Part shown: positions 1-9,020 of the stretch, one piece after another
How positions within the stretch are numbered: position 1 is the first letter of the stretch
How the letters are laid out: every line of letters starts with the position of its first letter
DNA from: a bacterium
GTDB lineage: Bacteria > Krumholzibacteriota > Krumholzibacteriia > LZORAL124-64-63
Direction of reading: 5' to 3'
Assembly: GCA_016712675.1 (NCBI GenBank)
Contig: JADJQR010000001.1
Span: 4,588,001 to 4,652,000 of the forward strand
Length of the DNA stretch: 64,000 nt
Notes under the pieces: model-generated
Seen by the model: the letters and a program-made list of their open reading frames with translations, nothing else
The model's database searches: none
Told to the model about the DNA's origin: nothing
Position numbers and translations under genes: made by a program

Positions 1-473
1 GCCGGGCTGTCGCCCGCCGGCACGTGGCCGCACGGGTTGTCGATGAACTCGGGCACGCCGGACGCGTTGCCCACGAGCTGCCGGACCGTGACGCGGCCCC
101 AGTCGGGATGTGGCGGCTCGACGAACGTCCGCAGCGGGGCGTCCAGGTCCACGAGTCCCTCCTCGACCAGTCTCATCAGCGCGATGGCCGTGAACGACTT
201 GGTGATCGACCCGATGGCCCACACCGTCCCGGCGTGCGCCGGCGCCCCGGTCTCGAGGTTCGCCGATCCGTACGCGCGCGTGTCGACGATCCGGCCGTCC
301 GCCACCACCGCGAAGGCCAAACCGGGGATCCCGCGCGTGGTCATCTGGTCCTGGAGGTCCTGGTCGAGGGGATCGGCGCCGGCCGGCCCCGCCGGGGCAG
401 CGGCCAAGGCGGCGACCAGAGCCGCGGCCAGAGCCGGGGGAAGGGCGATGTCGCTGATGATGGTCGTGCGCAA
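1..473 (-). CDS. Serine hydrolase, beta-lactamase family (3' end outside window)
   Basis: The minus strand is open from a TTG at 471-473 to the window edge, so the C-terminus is missing. The TTG is chosen because AAGGAG sits six bases upstream and because it gives a signal peptide (a basic start followed by an Ala/Leu-rich stretch). After the signal comes the usual N-terminal half of a class C beta-lactamase/penicillin-binding-like hydrolase: a GIPGLAFAVV strand, then a SITK (SxxK) motif whose Ser would be the nucleophile, then a helix with LMRLVEEG. The family hydrolyses beta-lactams, peptides or esters in the periplasm, and the substrate here cannot be told. The YxN and KTG motifs would lie beyond the window. 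Confidence 0.8.
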   Translation of the reverse strand, partial: MRTTIISDIALPPALAAALVAALAAAPAGPAGADPLDQDLQDQMTTRGIPGLAFAVVADGRIVDTRAYGSANLETGAPAHAGTVWAIGSITKSFTAIALMRLVEEGLVDLDAPLRTFVEPPHPDWGRVTVRQLVGNASGVPEFIDNPCGHVPAGDSP

Positions 474-601
474 GCGTGTCTCCTTCAGCGGGCAATCGTG
501 GCGACTGTCCGCGACAGGATAGCGGCGGTCGCGTGTGCCGGCGCAGGTGGCGGCGATGGGCAGAGGATCCGGTGGGCGCAACGCGCGGTGTTTTCCGCGG
601 T

Positions 602-670
602 GGTTGACCGGTCAACCTCTGCGGGCCCACCGCGGGACCGATCCGAGCGCACAAATGATTGACCAGTCAA
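602..670. repeat. TTGACCGGTCAA palindrome pair, copy 1
   Basis: GGTTGACCGGTCAACC (602-617, a perfect 16-bp palindrome) is followed by TTGACCAGTCAA (659-670), 55 bp centre to centre. The left flank TTTTCCGCGG recurs before copy 2. Copies 2 and 3 lie in the next two intergenic gaps. Confidence 0.8.
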
Positions 671-721
671 CCAGTGCAGAATTCGGAGTTGTGGCGAGAG
701 AGCCCTCGCCGAGTGCGTTCG

Positions 722-735
722 TTGCGCCGGCGCAA
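722..735. repeat. GCGCCGGCGC-family palindrome, single
   Basis: TTGCGCCGGCGCAA is a perfect 14-bp palindrome of the family found throughout the window, here without a clear partner at 36 bp. Confidence 0.7.
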
Positions 736-1009
736 GCCCCGCGCGCGTACACCGGACGCCCATGCCGCCCACAAGCGGCAGCAAGACAACGACTTAACAA
801 GCGCGCCGCCCCGTGCCCGCTGACCGCGCGAGGCCACAACCGCGCCCCCGCCACCCGGAAATAGCCCAGTTCTTCACCCTCCGTGACCCGATCCGCCGCG
901 TTTCCCCGATAGCCCATATACCAGCCCGCGTCGGTCTTGTTTTGGGGCCGGTCCGGACGTCACCCCTGCCCCGTTGCGCGCCCGGCCTTTCGGCGCCTGG
1001 AGGTCTCCC

Positions 1010-3442
1010 ATGAACCGCCCCGCTGCCCCCCACAAATCAGCCCCGACCTGGCGAGGCGTGATCGCCAGCCTGGCCGTGGCCCTGGCTGGTGCGATCGCGC
1101 CGCTGCCGGCCCTTGCCCAGGTCGAGGAGATCCTCGACGACCCCGCGGGGTGGACCTTCCGCTACGGGGCCACCTCGGCCGACATCACCGCCGACATCAA
1201 CAACGGCCTGCGTCCCTTCTCGATCCAGCGCGTGGCGGCCAACAGCTACGACGTGATCACGGTGGCGAACTCGGGCAGCTACGCCGTCTCCGGGTTCGGG
1301 ACCGGCAACATGCACTACAACCGCACGGCTTCGCAGCTGGGCCTCGAGCTGGTCAACCGCCGGCTGGTGAGCCTGGACTGCTACGAGGAATCGGGCGTGA
1401 CGCGCATCACGGCGATCTCCGTCCCCAACACCGGCGCGGGCTCCACCGGCTGGGGCTGGCTCGTGGGGCAGTCGCTGCAGCAGATCGTCGACTGGGTGGA
1501 GGACGCCACGCCGGCCATCCGCATCACCGACCTGTCCATCTACACGGTCGGCGGCCAGAAATACTACGCCGCGCTGGCCGTGTACAACGAAGGTTCGCAG
1601 TACCAGGGCTGGTGGTGGTATTTCGACAAGACCGAGGCCGAGATCGCGGCCCTGTTGACACAGAACAGCGCGCGGCTGATCGACATCGAGCTGGAGACCG
1701 CGCCGTCGCTGTTCAATGGGGCGCGCTTCGCCGCCGTCATGGTGGCCCAGAACCCGGGCGGTGGCTGGTTCGACGCCTCGTCGACCGGCACGCAGACCGA
1801 GAGCCTGATCGGCCAGACCGGAGGTCGCCTGACGAGCCTTCACCGCTACACCACCGCCCTCGGCACCACCGCCTACGCGGTCAGCCTGGTCGACAACGCC
1901 AACGACCAGACGCGGCGCGTGCGCGGCTACATGGGCGAGCAGGCCACGCAGGGGGCCTACGGGTTCAAGCTCAAGCAGGTGGGTGGCCCGGTGATCGCGT
2001 CCCTGAACGAGAACTTCGTATTCGAGCCGGCCAGCACCATGAAGATCCTGCACGGTGTGGGCGCGATCCGCGAGTGCGCCCAGGGCGATCTCTTCCTTGA
2101 TGGCAGCTACTGGGTGCCCAATCGCTGCACCAGCCTGGAGCAGAACAACGTTTGCCCGGACGACAGCTACAGCTGCGATTCCGGCTACGAACCGCTGGAG
2201 ACCACGCTACGGGGCATGTTGCGAAGCTCGCACAACGGCCGCACCCGCACGATCGAGGAGCTCGTCGGCCGGTCCACCCTGAACAACTTCGCCGACTTCA
2301 CGGCGGGCCTGACCAACACCCAGATCAACCACACGCTGGGCTGCCTGTGTGGCAACACACCCAACACGACAACCGCGGCCGACCTGACGAGCCTCTACGA
2401 GCAGATCGCCGACGGCTCATTCTTCAGCTCAACATGGAGCGAGGAGCTGTTCGGCATCATGGCCAACGTCACCGACTGGGGATACGGCACCGATACGGAC
2501 GAAGCATTCAACACACTGCGGCTGGTCATCAACGATGAAGCGGCCCAGACCGACCTGACGTCCAGCGAGATCCTCTCCTTCCGCGCCGCGCTGCAGTTCT
2601 CCGCCAAGGGCGGAGACTACGGCTGCGGCGGCGTCTCGTGGCGTTCGACGGCCGGCTGGTACAGCATTCCGTTCAAGTTCTACTCCCTCGGCACCTGGTT
2701 CACGACCCGCCGCGAATACACCGTGGCCACGTTCGTCGACGCCGGTGTCGCTCCCGGTTCCGCGGTCGCGTACTACGCGGCCGAAGAGTTGGTGCGCGAG
2801 CAGATCCGCGAAGCCCTCGAAACCTGGGACGACGCCTGCACCCCCGGCTTCGCCAGCCAGCCGACCAACCTGACGGTCGACCAGGGCGACGACGCCGAAT
2901 TCACCGTCACCGTCGCCAGCCCCGGCACCGCCACCTACCAGTGGGAGCGCTACGTCGACGGCTCCTGGGAGACCGTCGTGGACCAGCGCGGCCAGGCGAT
3001 CGGTGCGACGACCAACACCCTGACCATCCTCGCCGCCGAGCCGGACGACGAGGGCTTCTACCGCTGCCACATCGTCAAGGCGTGCGGCCTGTCGGACAGC
3101 CACTCGGCCCGCCTGACCGTCGACACGGGCGGGGCCAGCCCGGCCACGTTGCCGCTGCCGACCCACCTGGTCGTGCACGCCCCGAAGCCGAACCCGTTCA
3201 ACCCGCAGGTGACGCTGAGCTTCGAGCTGCCGCGCCACACTGATGTCGTGGTGCTCGAACTCTTCGATGTCGCCGGACGCCGCGTGCGTTCGCTGTCGGC
3301 CTCGTCGCTGGCCCCCGGCGCCCACGCGTTCACCTGGAACGGCACAGACGACGCCGGCCAGCGCCTCTCGTCCGGCCTCTACTTCGCGCGCCTGCGCGCC
3401 GACCAGGAAGAGGTCACGCACCGGGTCATGATGGTGGAGTAG
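1010..3442 (+). CDS. Secreted polyglycine-hydrolase-like serine hydrolase with Ig and FlgD-type tail
   Basis: This is an 810-residue exported protein. The ATG at 1010 is preferred over upstream in-frame starts because GGAGG lies just before it and a signal peptide follows, ending near ALAQ. Residues ~40-330 form repeated units with WWWY and RLIDIE-like motifs, matching the BTRD1 repeats found in front of beta-lactamase-fold domains in polyglycine hydrolases. The second part begins with EPASTMKI; the STMK supplies SxxK, so that Ser is the likely nucleophile. Next comes an Ig-like domain (QPTNLTVDQG to YRCHI). The last ~90 residues carry KPNPFNPQVTLSFELP and SGLYFARL, a FlgD/type IX-like C-terminal domain usual in FCB-group secreted proteins. 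The substrate is unknown, probably a peptide bond in an extracellular target. Confidence 0.75.
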   Translation: MNRPAAPHKSAPTWRGVIASLAVALAGAIAPLPALAQVEEILDDPAGWTFRYGATSADITADINNGLRPFSIQRVAANSYDVITVANSGSYAVSGFGTGNMHYNRTASQLGLELVNRRLVSLDCYEESGVTRITAISVPNTGAGSTGWGWLVGQSLQQIVDWVEDATPAIRITDLSIYTVGGQKYYAALAVYNEGSQYQGWWWYFDKTEAEIAALLTQNSARLIDIELETAPSLFNGARFAAVMVAQNPGGGWFDASSTGTQTESLIGQTGGRLTSLHRYTTALGTTAYAVSLVDNANDQTRRVRGYMGEQATQGAYGFKLKQVGGPVIASLNENFVFEPASTMKILHGVGAIRECAQGDLFLDGSYWVPNRCTSLEQNNVCPDDSYSCDSGYEPLETTLRGMLRSSHNGRTRTIEELVGRSTLNNFADFTAGLTNTQINHTLGCLCGNTPNTTTAADLTSLYEQIADGSFFSSTWSEELFGIMANVTDWGYGTDTDEAFNTLRLVINDEAAQTDLTSSEILSFRAALQFSAKGGDYGCGGVSWRSTAGWYSIPFKFYSLGTWFTTRREYTVATFVDAGVAPGSAVAYYAAEELVREQIREALETWDDACTPGFASQPTNLTVDQGDDAEFTVTVASPGTATYQWERYVDGSWETVVDQRGQAIGATTNTLTILAAEPDDEGFYRCHIVKACGLSDSHSARLTVDTGGASPATLPLPTHLVVHAPKPNPFNPQVTLSFELPRHTDVVVLELFDVAGRRVRSLSASSLAPGAHAFTWNGTDDAGQRLSSGLYFARLRADQEEVTHRVMMVE

Positions 3443-3467
3443 GCCCGGCGTGGCGATACGTCAGAAC

Positions 3468-3500
3468 GTGCCCCCGGTCTTGGGTTGCGGCCGGGGGCAC
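3468..3500 (+). terminator. Hairpin after the secreted hydrolase gene
   Basis: A perfect 10-bp stem, GTGCCCCCGG with CCGGGGGCAC, starts 25 bases after the stop codon. No T-run follows, so it may terminate weakly or only protect the mRNA end. Confidence 0.5.
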
Positions 3501-3518
3501 GCGTCTGTTGGGGTGCTT

Positions 3519-3532
3519 GTGTGCCGGCGCAC
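3519..3532. repeat. GCGCCGGCGC-family palindrome, single
   Basis: GTGTGCCGGCGCAC is a one-mismatch member of the family, 80 bases after a stop codon. Confidence 0.6.
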
Positions 3533-3573
3533 GTTTCGCCCGCGTGATTTGTGCGTGTGGTTTTCCGCGGTGA

Positions 3574-3642
3574 TTGACCGGTCAACCATCACAGCCCGGC
3601 CCATGGCGCGATACGCGCACTTGGAATCGTTGACCGGTCAAC
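3574..3642. repeat. TTGACCGGTCAA palindrome pair, copy 2
   Basis: TTGACCGGTCAA (3574-3585) and GTTGACCGGTCAAC (3629-3642) are 56 bp apart centre to centre. TTTTCCGCGG lies on the left as in copy 1, and GTGAAGAGAGAGG on the right. The 304-base convergent gap 3443-3746 that holds it has no other gene. Confidence 0.8.
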
Positions 3643-3746
3643 CATTGCCGGATTCCTGTTTGTGAAGAGAGAGGCCGCTCCGTTGTGACCATTTAGCGCC
3701 GCGCCGCAACCAGACAGGCGCCAGGCTCAACGGGACCGCCGCCCGA

Positions 3747-5390
3747 TCAGACCCCGCCCCCCGCCAGATGGCGCGGCGGATCGCCAAGCCCCACGGCCGG
3801 CCGGCGCTCGCGGAAGTAGCGCAGGCTCCAGGCGTCGGAGAACAGGGCCACGCGCCGCCCGCGGTCATCGCGGACCAGGTTCGCGTCGCCCGGCAGCTGC
3901 AGTTCGTGGTCGGCCAGCGTGGAGTCGACCCAGCGGGCGACGGACCAGGGCGCCGGCGTGAAGCGGGACTTGGCGCCGTACTCGCTTTCGAGGCGGTACT
4001 GGACGATCTCGAACTGCAGCGGCCCCACCGCCCCGATCAGCTGCCGCTGGCGGTTGGAGTCGGCCAGCTCGAAGCGCTGGACCACGCCCTCCTCCAGCAG
4101 CTGGTCCACGCCGGTGCGGAACCGCTTGAACGTCGCGGTGTCGGTAGTCTCCAGGTAGCCGAAGCATTCGGGCGTGAAGCGGGGGATCTCGTCGTAGGTG
4201 ATGGCCGCATCCTCGGTCAGGGTGTCCCCGATGATGAAGCGCGAGCTGCCGACGATGCCGACGACATCCCCGGCGTAGGCTTCGTCCACGGTCTCGCGGT
4301 CGCGGCCGAAAACCTGCGCCGCGTTCGACAGGCGCGTCCGGGCCCCGGTCCTGGACACGGTGACGGTCATGTCGCGGTCGAACTTGCCGGAGACCACCCG
4401 CACGAAGGCGATCCGGTCCCGGTGGCGCGGGTCCATGTTCGCCTGGATCTTGAAGACGAAGCCCGAGAAGGCGTCCTGGTCCGGCTGCACCGTGAGGTCG
4501 CCGCTACGCCGGGCGCCCGGCGGCCGCGAGTGGTCCAGGAAACCGTCGAGCAGGAGCTGCACGCCGAAGTTGTTCAGCGCGCTCCCGAAGTAGACCGGCG
4601 TCAGGCGGCCGGCGCCGATGGCCGCCGCGTCGAACGCCGTGCCGGCGCCGTCCAGTAGCGCCACCTCGTCCAGCAGCGACTGGTACGCCGACGCGCTCAT
4701 CCGCTCGCGGATGACCGGGTCGGTCAGCTCGACATTGGTGACCGGCGCCCGGTAGACGCCGCCGGGGGTCATCTCGTAGAGGTGGGCCACCCGCGTGTTC
4801 CGGTCCCAGACGCCGTTGAAGTCGCGCCCGGTGCCCAGCGGCCAGTTCATCGGATAGGCGCCGATGCCCAGCACCTCCTCCAGCTCGTCGAGCAGAGCCA
4901 GCGGCTCGCGCGCCGGGCGATCCAGCTTGTTGATGAACGTGAAGATAGGCACGCCGCGCTGGCGGCACACCTCGAACAGCTTGCGCGTCTGGTTCTCGAT
5001 GCCCTTGGCCGCATCGATGACCATGATCGCCGCATCGACCGCCGTCAGGACCCGGTAGGTGTCCTCGGAGAAATCGCTGTGGCCCGGCGTGTCCAGCAGG
5101 TTGATCCGGAAATCGCGGTAGTCGAACTGCAGCACCGTCGAGCTGATCGAGATGCCCCGCTTCTTCTCCAACTCCATCCAGTCGGACGTGGTGGCGCGCT
5201 GGTTCCGCCGCGCCGTCACCGACCCGGCCAATTGCACCGCCCCCCCATACAGGAGGAATTTCTCGGTGAGTGTCGTCTTGCCGGCGTCAGGGTGCGACAC
5301 GATGGCGAACGTGCGCCGCCGCGCGATCTCACGCCGGAGCGCCGGCACAGCCTGGGGACTGGATGGGATCATGGTCCTGTTCTCCGCCAT
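3747..5390 (-). CDS. prfC: Peptide chain release factor 3
   Basis: RF3 is the cytoplasmic translational GTPase that ejects RF1/RF2 from the ribosome after peptide release. The 547 residues match the family length of ~530. G1 is SHPDAGKTT (residues ~32-40). G2 lies in the RGISISSTV region, G3 is DTPGHSDF and G4 is NKLD. The family-specific sequences AVQLAGSV and TSDWMELEKKRGISI are intact. The domain II and III regions follow (GFVFKIQANMDP, VGPLQFEIVQYRL). I keep the first ATG; a second ATG seven codons in has a GGAG nine bases upstream and is an equally good start. The gene stands alone between two palindrome-bearing gaps. Confidence 0.97.
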   Translation of the reverse strand: MAENRTMIPSSPQAVPALRREIARRRTFAIVSHPDAGKTTLTEKFLLYGGAVQLAGSVTARRNQRATTSDWMELEKKRGISISSTVLQFDYRDFRINLLDTPGHSDFSEDTYRVLTAVDAAIMVIDAAKGIENQTRKLFEVCRQRGVPIFTFINKLDRPAREPLALLDELEEVLGIGAYPMNWPLGTGRDFNGVWDRNTRVAHLYEMTPGGVYRAPVTNVELTDPVIRERMSASAYQSLLDEVALLDGAGTAFDAAAIGAGRLTPVYFGSALNNFGVQLLLDGFLDHSRPPGARRSGDLTVQPDQDAFSGFVFKIQANMDPRHRDRIAFVRVVSGKFDRDMTVTVSRTGARTRLSNAAQVFGRDRETVDEAYAGDVVGIVGSSRFIIGDTLTEDAAITYDEIPRFTPECFGYLETTDTATFKRFRTGVDQLLEEGVVQRFELADSNRQRQLIGAVGPLQFEIVQYRLESEYGAKSRFTPAPWSVARWVDSTLADHELQLPGDANLVRDDRGRRVALFSDAWSLRYFRERRPAVGLGDPPRHLAGGGV

Positions 5391-5591
5391 CGCTGAAGAT
5401 CCACCGGAGGCCCTGCGGACACCCGGGCCGCCACGGCGCTTCGGACTGTGAGGGGCTGCGTCAAGGGGCTGGATGCTGACCGGATCAGGGCGGAGTCGGG
5501 TGCCGCCGCGCGGATGTGCGCAGGTTCCGCAGGATCACCAGGGGCGGGAGCGGTGACGCGTAGGGCATGCGGGGCAATCTAGATGGCAAAA

Positions 5592-5661
5592 GGTGACCGG
5601 TCAACCATCCCGCACCCGTCCATCGCCCAAAACGAGCTCCTCAGATCGTTGACCGGTCAAC
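5592..5661. repeat. TTGACCGGTCAA palindrome pair, copy 3
   Basis: GGTGACCGGTCAACC (5592-5605; left arm one base off) and GTTGACCGGTCAAC (5648-5661) are 56 bp centre to centre. CCGCGGAAA follows, the reverse of the flank seen left of copies 1 and 2. Confidence 0.8.
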
Positions 5662-5740
5662 CTCCGCGGAAATCGACATTGTGTGGAGAGGCCTCGCCCC
5701 CGGAACCGCCGATCTGCGCACAACTGCCCGCCTGAACGGA

Positions 5741-5788
5741 AAACCGGCGCAAGCCGAGCCCCCGAAGGGGCGACTTGCGCCGGCGCAA
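5741..5788. repeat. GCGCCGGCGC-family pair, 36-bp spacing
   Basis: A decayed left site (AACCGGCGCAAG, centre 5745/5746) and a perfect TTGCGCCGGCGCAA (5775-5788) have centres exactly 36 bp apart. They sit downstream of dnaN. Confidence 0.65.
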
Positions 5789-5827
5789 TTCCACAAGGCC
5801 GCAGGCCAGGCCAGGCCAGGCCGGACC

Positions 5828-6967
5828 CTAATCCCCCGCCAGCCGCAGCGGCATCAGCAGGCACAGCACGCCCATCTCCTCCCCCGTCTCCTGGACGGGC
5901 TTGAGCAGCGCGGCGCTCTGGGAGTCCTTCAGCGAGAGGACGACGGACTCGGCCTGCAGGTTCTTGAGGATGTCCTGGAGGTAGCTGTAGTTGAAGCCGA
6001 TCTCCATCGGGTCGCCCTGGTAGGCAACGCTGATCTCGTCCTCCGACTGGCTGCCTTCGGTGCCGCGAGCGGCCAGTTCCATGCGGCCGCCGTCGAGGCC
6101 CAGCTTGATCTGGCTGGTGACACGGTCGGCGGTGATGGCGACGCGGCGGATGGACTGGATGAAGTCGGCCTTGTCGATGGTCACGTGCTTGTCGTTGTCC
6201 TTCGGCAGCACGGCCTGGTAGTCGGGGAACGGGCCCTCGAGCTGGCGCACCTGCAGGACGGTGTTGCCCGCGCGGAAGGAGATCTGGCTAGCTGACAGGA
6301 AGATGCTGATGTCGGTGTTGGCCTCGTCCTCATCCTTCGCCGCCGCGGCGATGCGCGCGATCTGGCGCAGGCCGTTCGTGTCGACGATCAGGTTCTTCTC
6401 ACCGGTGAACTTCCAGGCCAGCTTGCGGTGGCTGCGGGCCAGGCGGTGCGCGTCGGTGGCGACCAGGGTCAGCGATTCGGGGCGCACTTCCCACTGGATG
6501 CCCATCAACGCCGGGCGTGTCTCGTCGCGCGAGACGGCGTAAGCCGTTTCGTTGACCATGTCGATCAGCGTGGCAGCCTTGATCGTCAGGCCTGCCTTTT
6601 CCTCCGGCTTCTTCAGCGCCGGGTAGTCATCCACGCTCATCGTGTTCTCGGTCAGGCGCGACTTGCCGCTGGTCAGCGTGATCTGCTGGCCCTTCTGCGC
6701 GATGGTCACCGCACCCGGCCGCAGACTGCGCACGAACGGTACGAACTTCACGGCCGGGATCGCGACGCGGCCCGGGTCCTTCACCGTAGCTTTCGTCGTG
6801 GCGGTCGTGATCGAGATGTCCAGATTCGTGGCCGAGAGCGTCAGGCTCTCCTTCGTCGCTTCCAGCAGGACGCAGCTGAGGATCGGCAGGGTGGTCTTGC
6901 TCGGGACCACGTTGGCGATGACGTCGAGGGCCTTCTGCAGGTCCTCCTGCTGGATTTCGAACTTCAC
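5828..6967 (-). CDS. dnaN: DNA polymerase III beta subunit (sliding clamp)
   Basis: The beta clamp is the ring-shaped homodimer that tethers replicative polymerase to DNA. It has 379 residues, close to the usual ~370. The N-terminus MKFEIQQEDL and the SKTTLPILSCVLLEA segment are characteristic. The third domain has SYLQDILKNLQ, and the C-terminus ends LLMPLRLAGD, corresponding to the MPMRL end that forms part of the partner-binding pocket. CGGAGG nine bases before the ATG supports the start. It follows dnaA on the same strand, but 468 bases separate the two and it has its own likely promoter. Confidence 0.98.
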   Translation of the reverse strand: MKFEIQQEDLQKALDVIANVVPSKTTLPILSCVLLEATKESLTLSATNLDISITTATTKATVKDPGRVAIPAVKFVPFVRSLRPGAVTIAQKGQQITLTSGKSRLTENTMSVDDYPALKKPEEKAGLTIKAATLIDMVNETAYAVSRDETRPALMGIQWEVRPESLTLVATDAHRLARSHRKLAWKFTGEKNLIVDTNGLRQIARIAAAAKDEDEANTDISIFLSASQISFRAGNTVLQVRQLEGPFPDYQAVLPKDNDKHVTIDKADFIQSIRRVAITADRVTSQIKLGLDGGRMELAARGTEGSQSEDEISVAYQGDPMEIGFNYSYLQDILKNLQAESVVLSLKDSQSAALLKPVQETGEEMGVLCLLMPLRLAGD

Positions 6968-7014
6968 GGTCGGCCTCCGGTGGGAGTGTGGCAGTCCTTG
7001 GGAGCAGGAGGGCC

Positions 7015-7043
7015 ATGATAGGCGATGGCAGGCAGGCAGGCAA
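7015..7043 (-). promoter_or_regulatory. Likely sigma70-type promoter of dnaN
   Basis: On the minus strand TTGCCT (7038-7043) and TATCAT (7015-7020) are separated by 17 bases, and the -10 is 47 bases upstream of the dnaN ATG. Confidence 0.5.
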
Positions 7044-7077
7044 GAGTCTCATCCGGCCCTCCGGAACCTTCTTCATT

Positions 7078-7200
7078 CATGAGATATATATAGAAGGATG
7101 TCGTAGATATAGGGGTAGTGGATAACCGGGATAACCCTGCGGAAGGTGCCATGGCGGGCACCCTGGGACCGTTTCGAGGTGGCAGCCGCTGGGGATAAAA
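7078..7200. other. AT-rich stretch with DnaA-box variants (possible second origin half)
   Basis: This lies in the dnaA-dnaN gap (6968-7435), which has no supportable gene. A very AT-rich stretch (7078-7113, including GAGATATATATAG) abuts TTATCCACT on the minus strand (7117-7125), one base off the DnaA box. TTATCCCCA (minus, 7190-7198) follows. TAG triplets (7104, 7110, 7116) sit at three- to six-base steps before the first box, reminiscent of a DnaA-trio. It could be an unwinding element or simply a promoter region. Confidence 0.4.
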
Positions 7201-7435
7201 CGGTGGCCTCCGCCGCACAACCTCGGACTTCTCCCCCATGCCCGTCCGCCGCCCGAATTGCCCCCGCGGCATGCGCCACTTGTCCTGGTTCCATCCCCGA
7301 AGTTGTCCCAAGGATATACAGTGTGCGGGGTGCACGAGCTTGCACATGAACACCGCCGACAAGCCACGACGCCGGCCCCCATGACGAGAACCGGCGTCGT
7401 TGCTGTGCCTGGCCGTGTGGGGGTGCGCCACCCGG

Positions 7436-8896
7436 TCAGGTCTTCCTCCCGCGGATCTTGTCCTGAAGGTCAAGGACGAAGCCGCGGAAGCGCGGGTCGT
7501 CACGCATGTCCTTGCCGATCTTCTGGCAGGCATGCGCGACGGTCGAATGATCGCGGCCGCCGTAGGCGCGGCCGATCTGGTTGAGGGAGGCGCCGGTCAT
7601 CTCGCGTGACAGGTACATCGCCATCTGACGGGCCCGGGCTAGGTCCTGGGTGCGTCGCTTGGACTTGAGCTGATCGACGGTCATGTCGGTGGCCTCGGCG
7701 ACCACTTTCATCACATCGGCGATCTTCACAGGCCCGGATGAATTCCCCTGGAAAAAGGAGGAGAGGACCTCGGAGGCCATTTCCAGGGATATTTCACGCC
7801 CCGTCAGACTGGCGAATGCAAGCAGGCGGATCAGCGCCCCCTCAAGCCGGCGGATATTGTCGGTGATATTCTCGGCAATGAACGCGATCACCTCGTCGGT
7901 GATGTAGATGTTGTTGGACTCGACCTTCCGCTTGAGGATGGCCATGCGCGTCTCGAGGTTGGGCGGCTGGATATCGGTGATCAGCCCCCACTCGAAGCGC
8001 GAACGCAGCCGCTCCTCCAGCGTCGTGATCTCCTTGGGCGAGCGGTCGCTCGTCAGGATGATCTGCTTCTTCAGGTCGTACAGCGCGTTGAACGTGTGGA
8101 AGAACTCCTCCTGGGTGGACTCCTTGCCGGCCAGGAAGGCCACATCGTCCACCAGCAGCACGTCGACGCTGCGGTACTTCAGCTTGAAGTCGGGCGTCCG
8201 GTTGTCGCGGATCGACCCGATCAGGTCGTTCATGAAGTTCTCGGCGGTGATGTAGGCGATGCGCCGCCCGGGATGCGTCTCGGCGATCGCGTTGCCCACC
8301 GCGTGCATCAGGTGCGTCTTGCCCAGCCCCACCCCACCGTGGATGAACAGGGGATTGAAGTGGCTGCCCGGGTTGCGCGCCACCGCGGTGGCCGCCGCGA
8401 ACGCCATGTCCGTGCCCGAGCCCACCACGAAGTTGGCGAACGTGTAGTCGGGGTTCAGGTTCAGGTGGGCCGGCCGCGGTGGGGCCGCCAGGGTGGCCGC
8501 GCCGGCCGCGTTCATCGCCCCGGACCCGCCCGGGCCGCCGCCCGGCACCGGCAGGACGCCGCCGCCCGCCTCGACCCGGCCCGCGGCCGGGCGCTCGTCC
8601 AGCCCGCCGGCCATCTCCGGGGTCAGGGGCGTCAGCTCGGCCTGGGCGCCGTCCTGGATCTTCAGGGAGAAGGCCACGTCGCGCCCGAAGCAGGTCGAAC
8701 CCGCCTCGTTCAGCACGGCCAAGTGGTGCTCGCTGAACCAGTCCAGGAAGAAGTGGTTGGGGCAGGTCACCTTGAGCGAACCGTTGGCCGAATTCTCCGG
8801 CTGCAGGGGCGCAAACCACGTGTTGAAGGTCTGCATGGCGACCCGCTGGCGGACGATATCGAGGATTTCCGGCCAGTAAGCGTCCAGGTCCGACAT
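7436..8896 (-). CDS. dnaA: Chromosomal replication initiator protein DnaA
   Basis: DnaA is the AAA+ ATPase that binds DnaA boxes and opens oriC. The ATG at 8896 (MSDLDAYWPEIL) gives 486 residues and has GGGGAAG upstream. An upstream in-frame extension to 9028 would run through a DnaA box and lacks family similarity. Domain I (1-85) includes FNTWFAPL. Domain II (86-145) is a Gly/Pro/Ala linker. Domain III has Walker A GGVGLGKT (~187-194) and Walker B VDVLLVDDV. Domain IV carries the DNA-binding signature YGGRDHSTVAHA. The intergenic side holds two perfect inverted DnaA boxes, consistent with autoregulation. Confidence 0.97.
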   Translation of the reverse strand: MSDLDAYWPEILDIVRQRVAMQTFNTWFAPLQPENSANGSLKVTCPNHFFLDWFSEHHLAVLNEAGSTCFGRDVAFSLKIQDGAQAELTPLTPEMAGGLDERPAAGRVEAGGGVLPVPGGGPGGSGAMNAAGAATLAAPPRPAHLNLNPDYTFANFVVGSGTDMAFAAATAVARNPGSHFNPLFIHGGVGLGKTHLMHAVGNAIAETHPGRRIAYITAENFMNDLIGSIRDNRTPDFKLKYRSVDVLLVDDVAFLAGKESTQEEFFHTFNALYDLKKQIILTSDRSPKEITTLEERLRSRFEWGLITDIQPPNLETRMAILKRKVESNNIYITDEVIAFIAENITDNIRRLEGALIRLLAFASLTGREISLEMASEVLSSFFQGNSSGPVKIADVMKVVAEATDMTVDQLKSKRRTQDLARARQMAMYLSREMTGASLNQIGRAYGGRDHSTVAHACQKIGKDMRDDPRFRGFVLDLQDKIRGRKT

Positions 8897-9020
8897 GTCT
8901 TCCCCACACCCCGAAGGGCAGAACCACGCTCCCACACCCAAGTTGTCCACCGCAGCAACAGGCGAGAAACGCGTTGTCCTTAAAGAGGATAGATGTTGTC
9001 TGTCCCGGGAGAACAAAAAG

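Larger units (their letters stand above)
474..1009. other. Intergenic gap with paired palindromes
   Basis: This is a divergent gap of 536 bases between the serine hydrolase and the next secreted protein. I find no convincing gene in it. It holds one GTGCCGGCGCA-type site (centre 540), a full TTGACCGGTCAA pair (602-670) and a TTGCGCCGGCGCAA palindrome (722-735). Promoters for both flanking genes should lie here but I cannot assign them. Confidence 0.6.
5391..5827. other. Intergenic gap with both palindrome families
   Basis: This 437-base gap between prfC and the end of dnaN has no supportable gene. It contains the third TTGACCGGTCAA pair and one GCGCCGGCGC-family pair, the only place where both families lie side by side. 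It also has a short direct repeat of CCAGG near 5810-5822. Confidence 0.6.
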
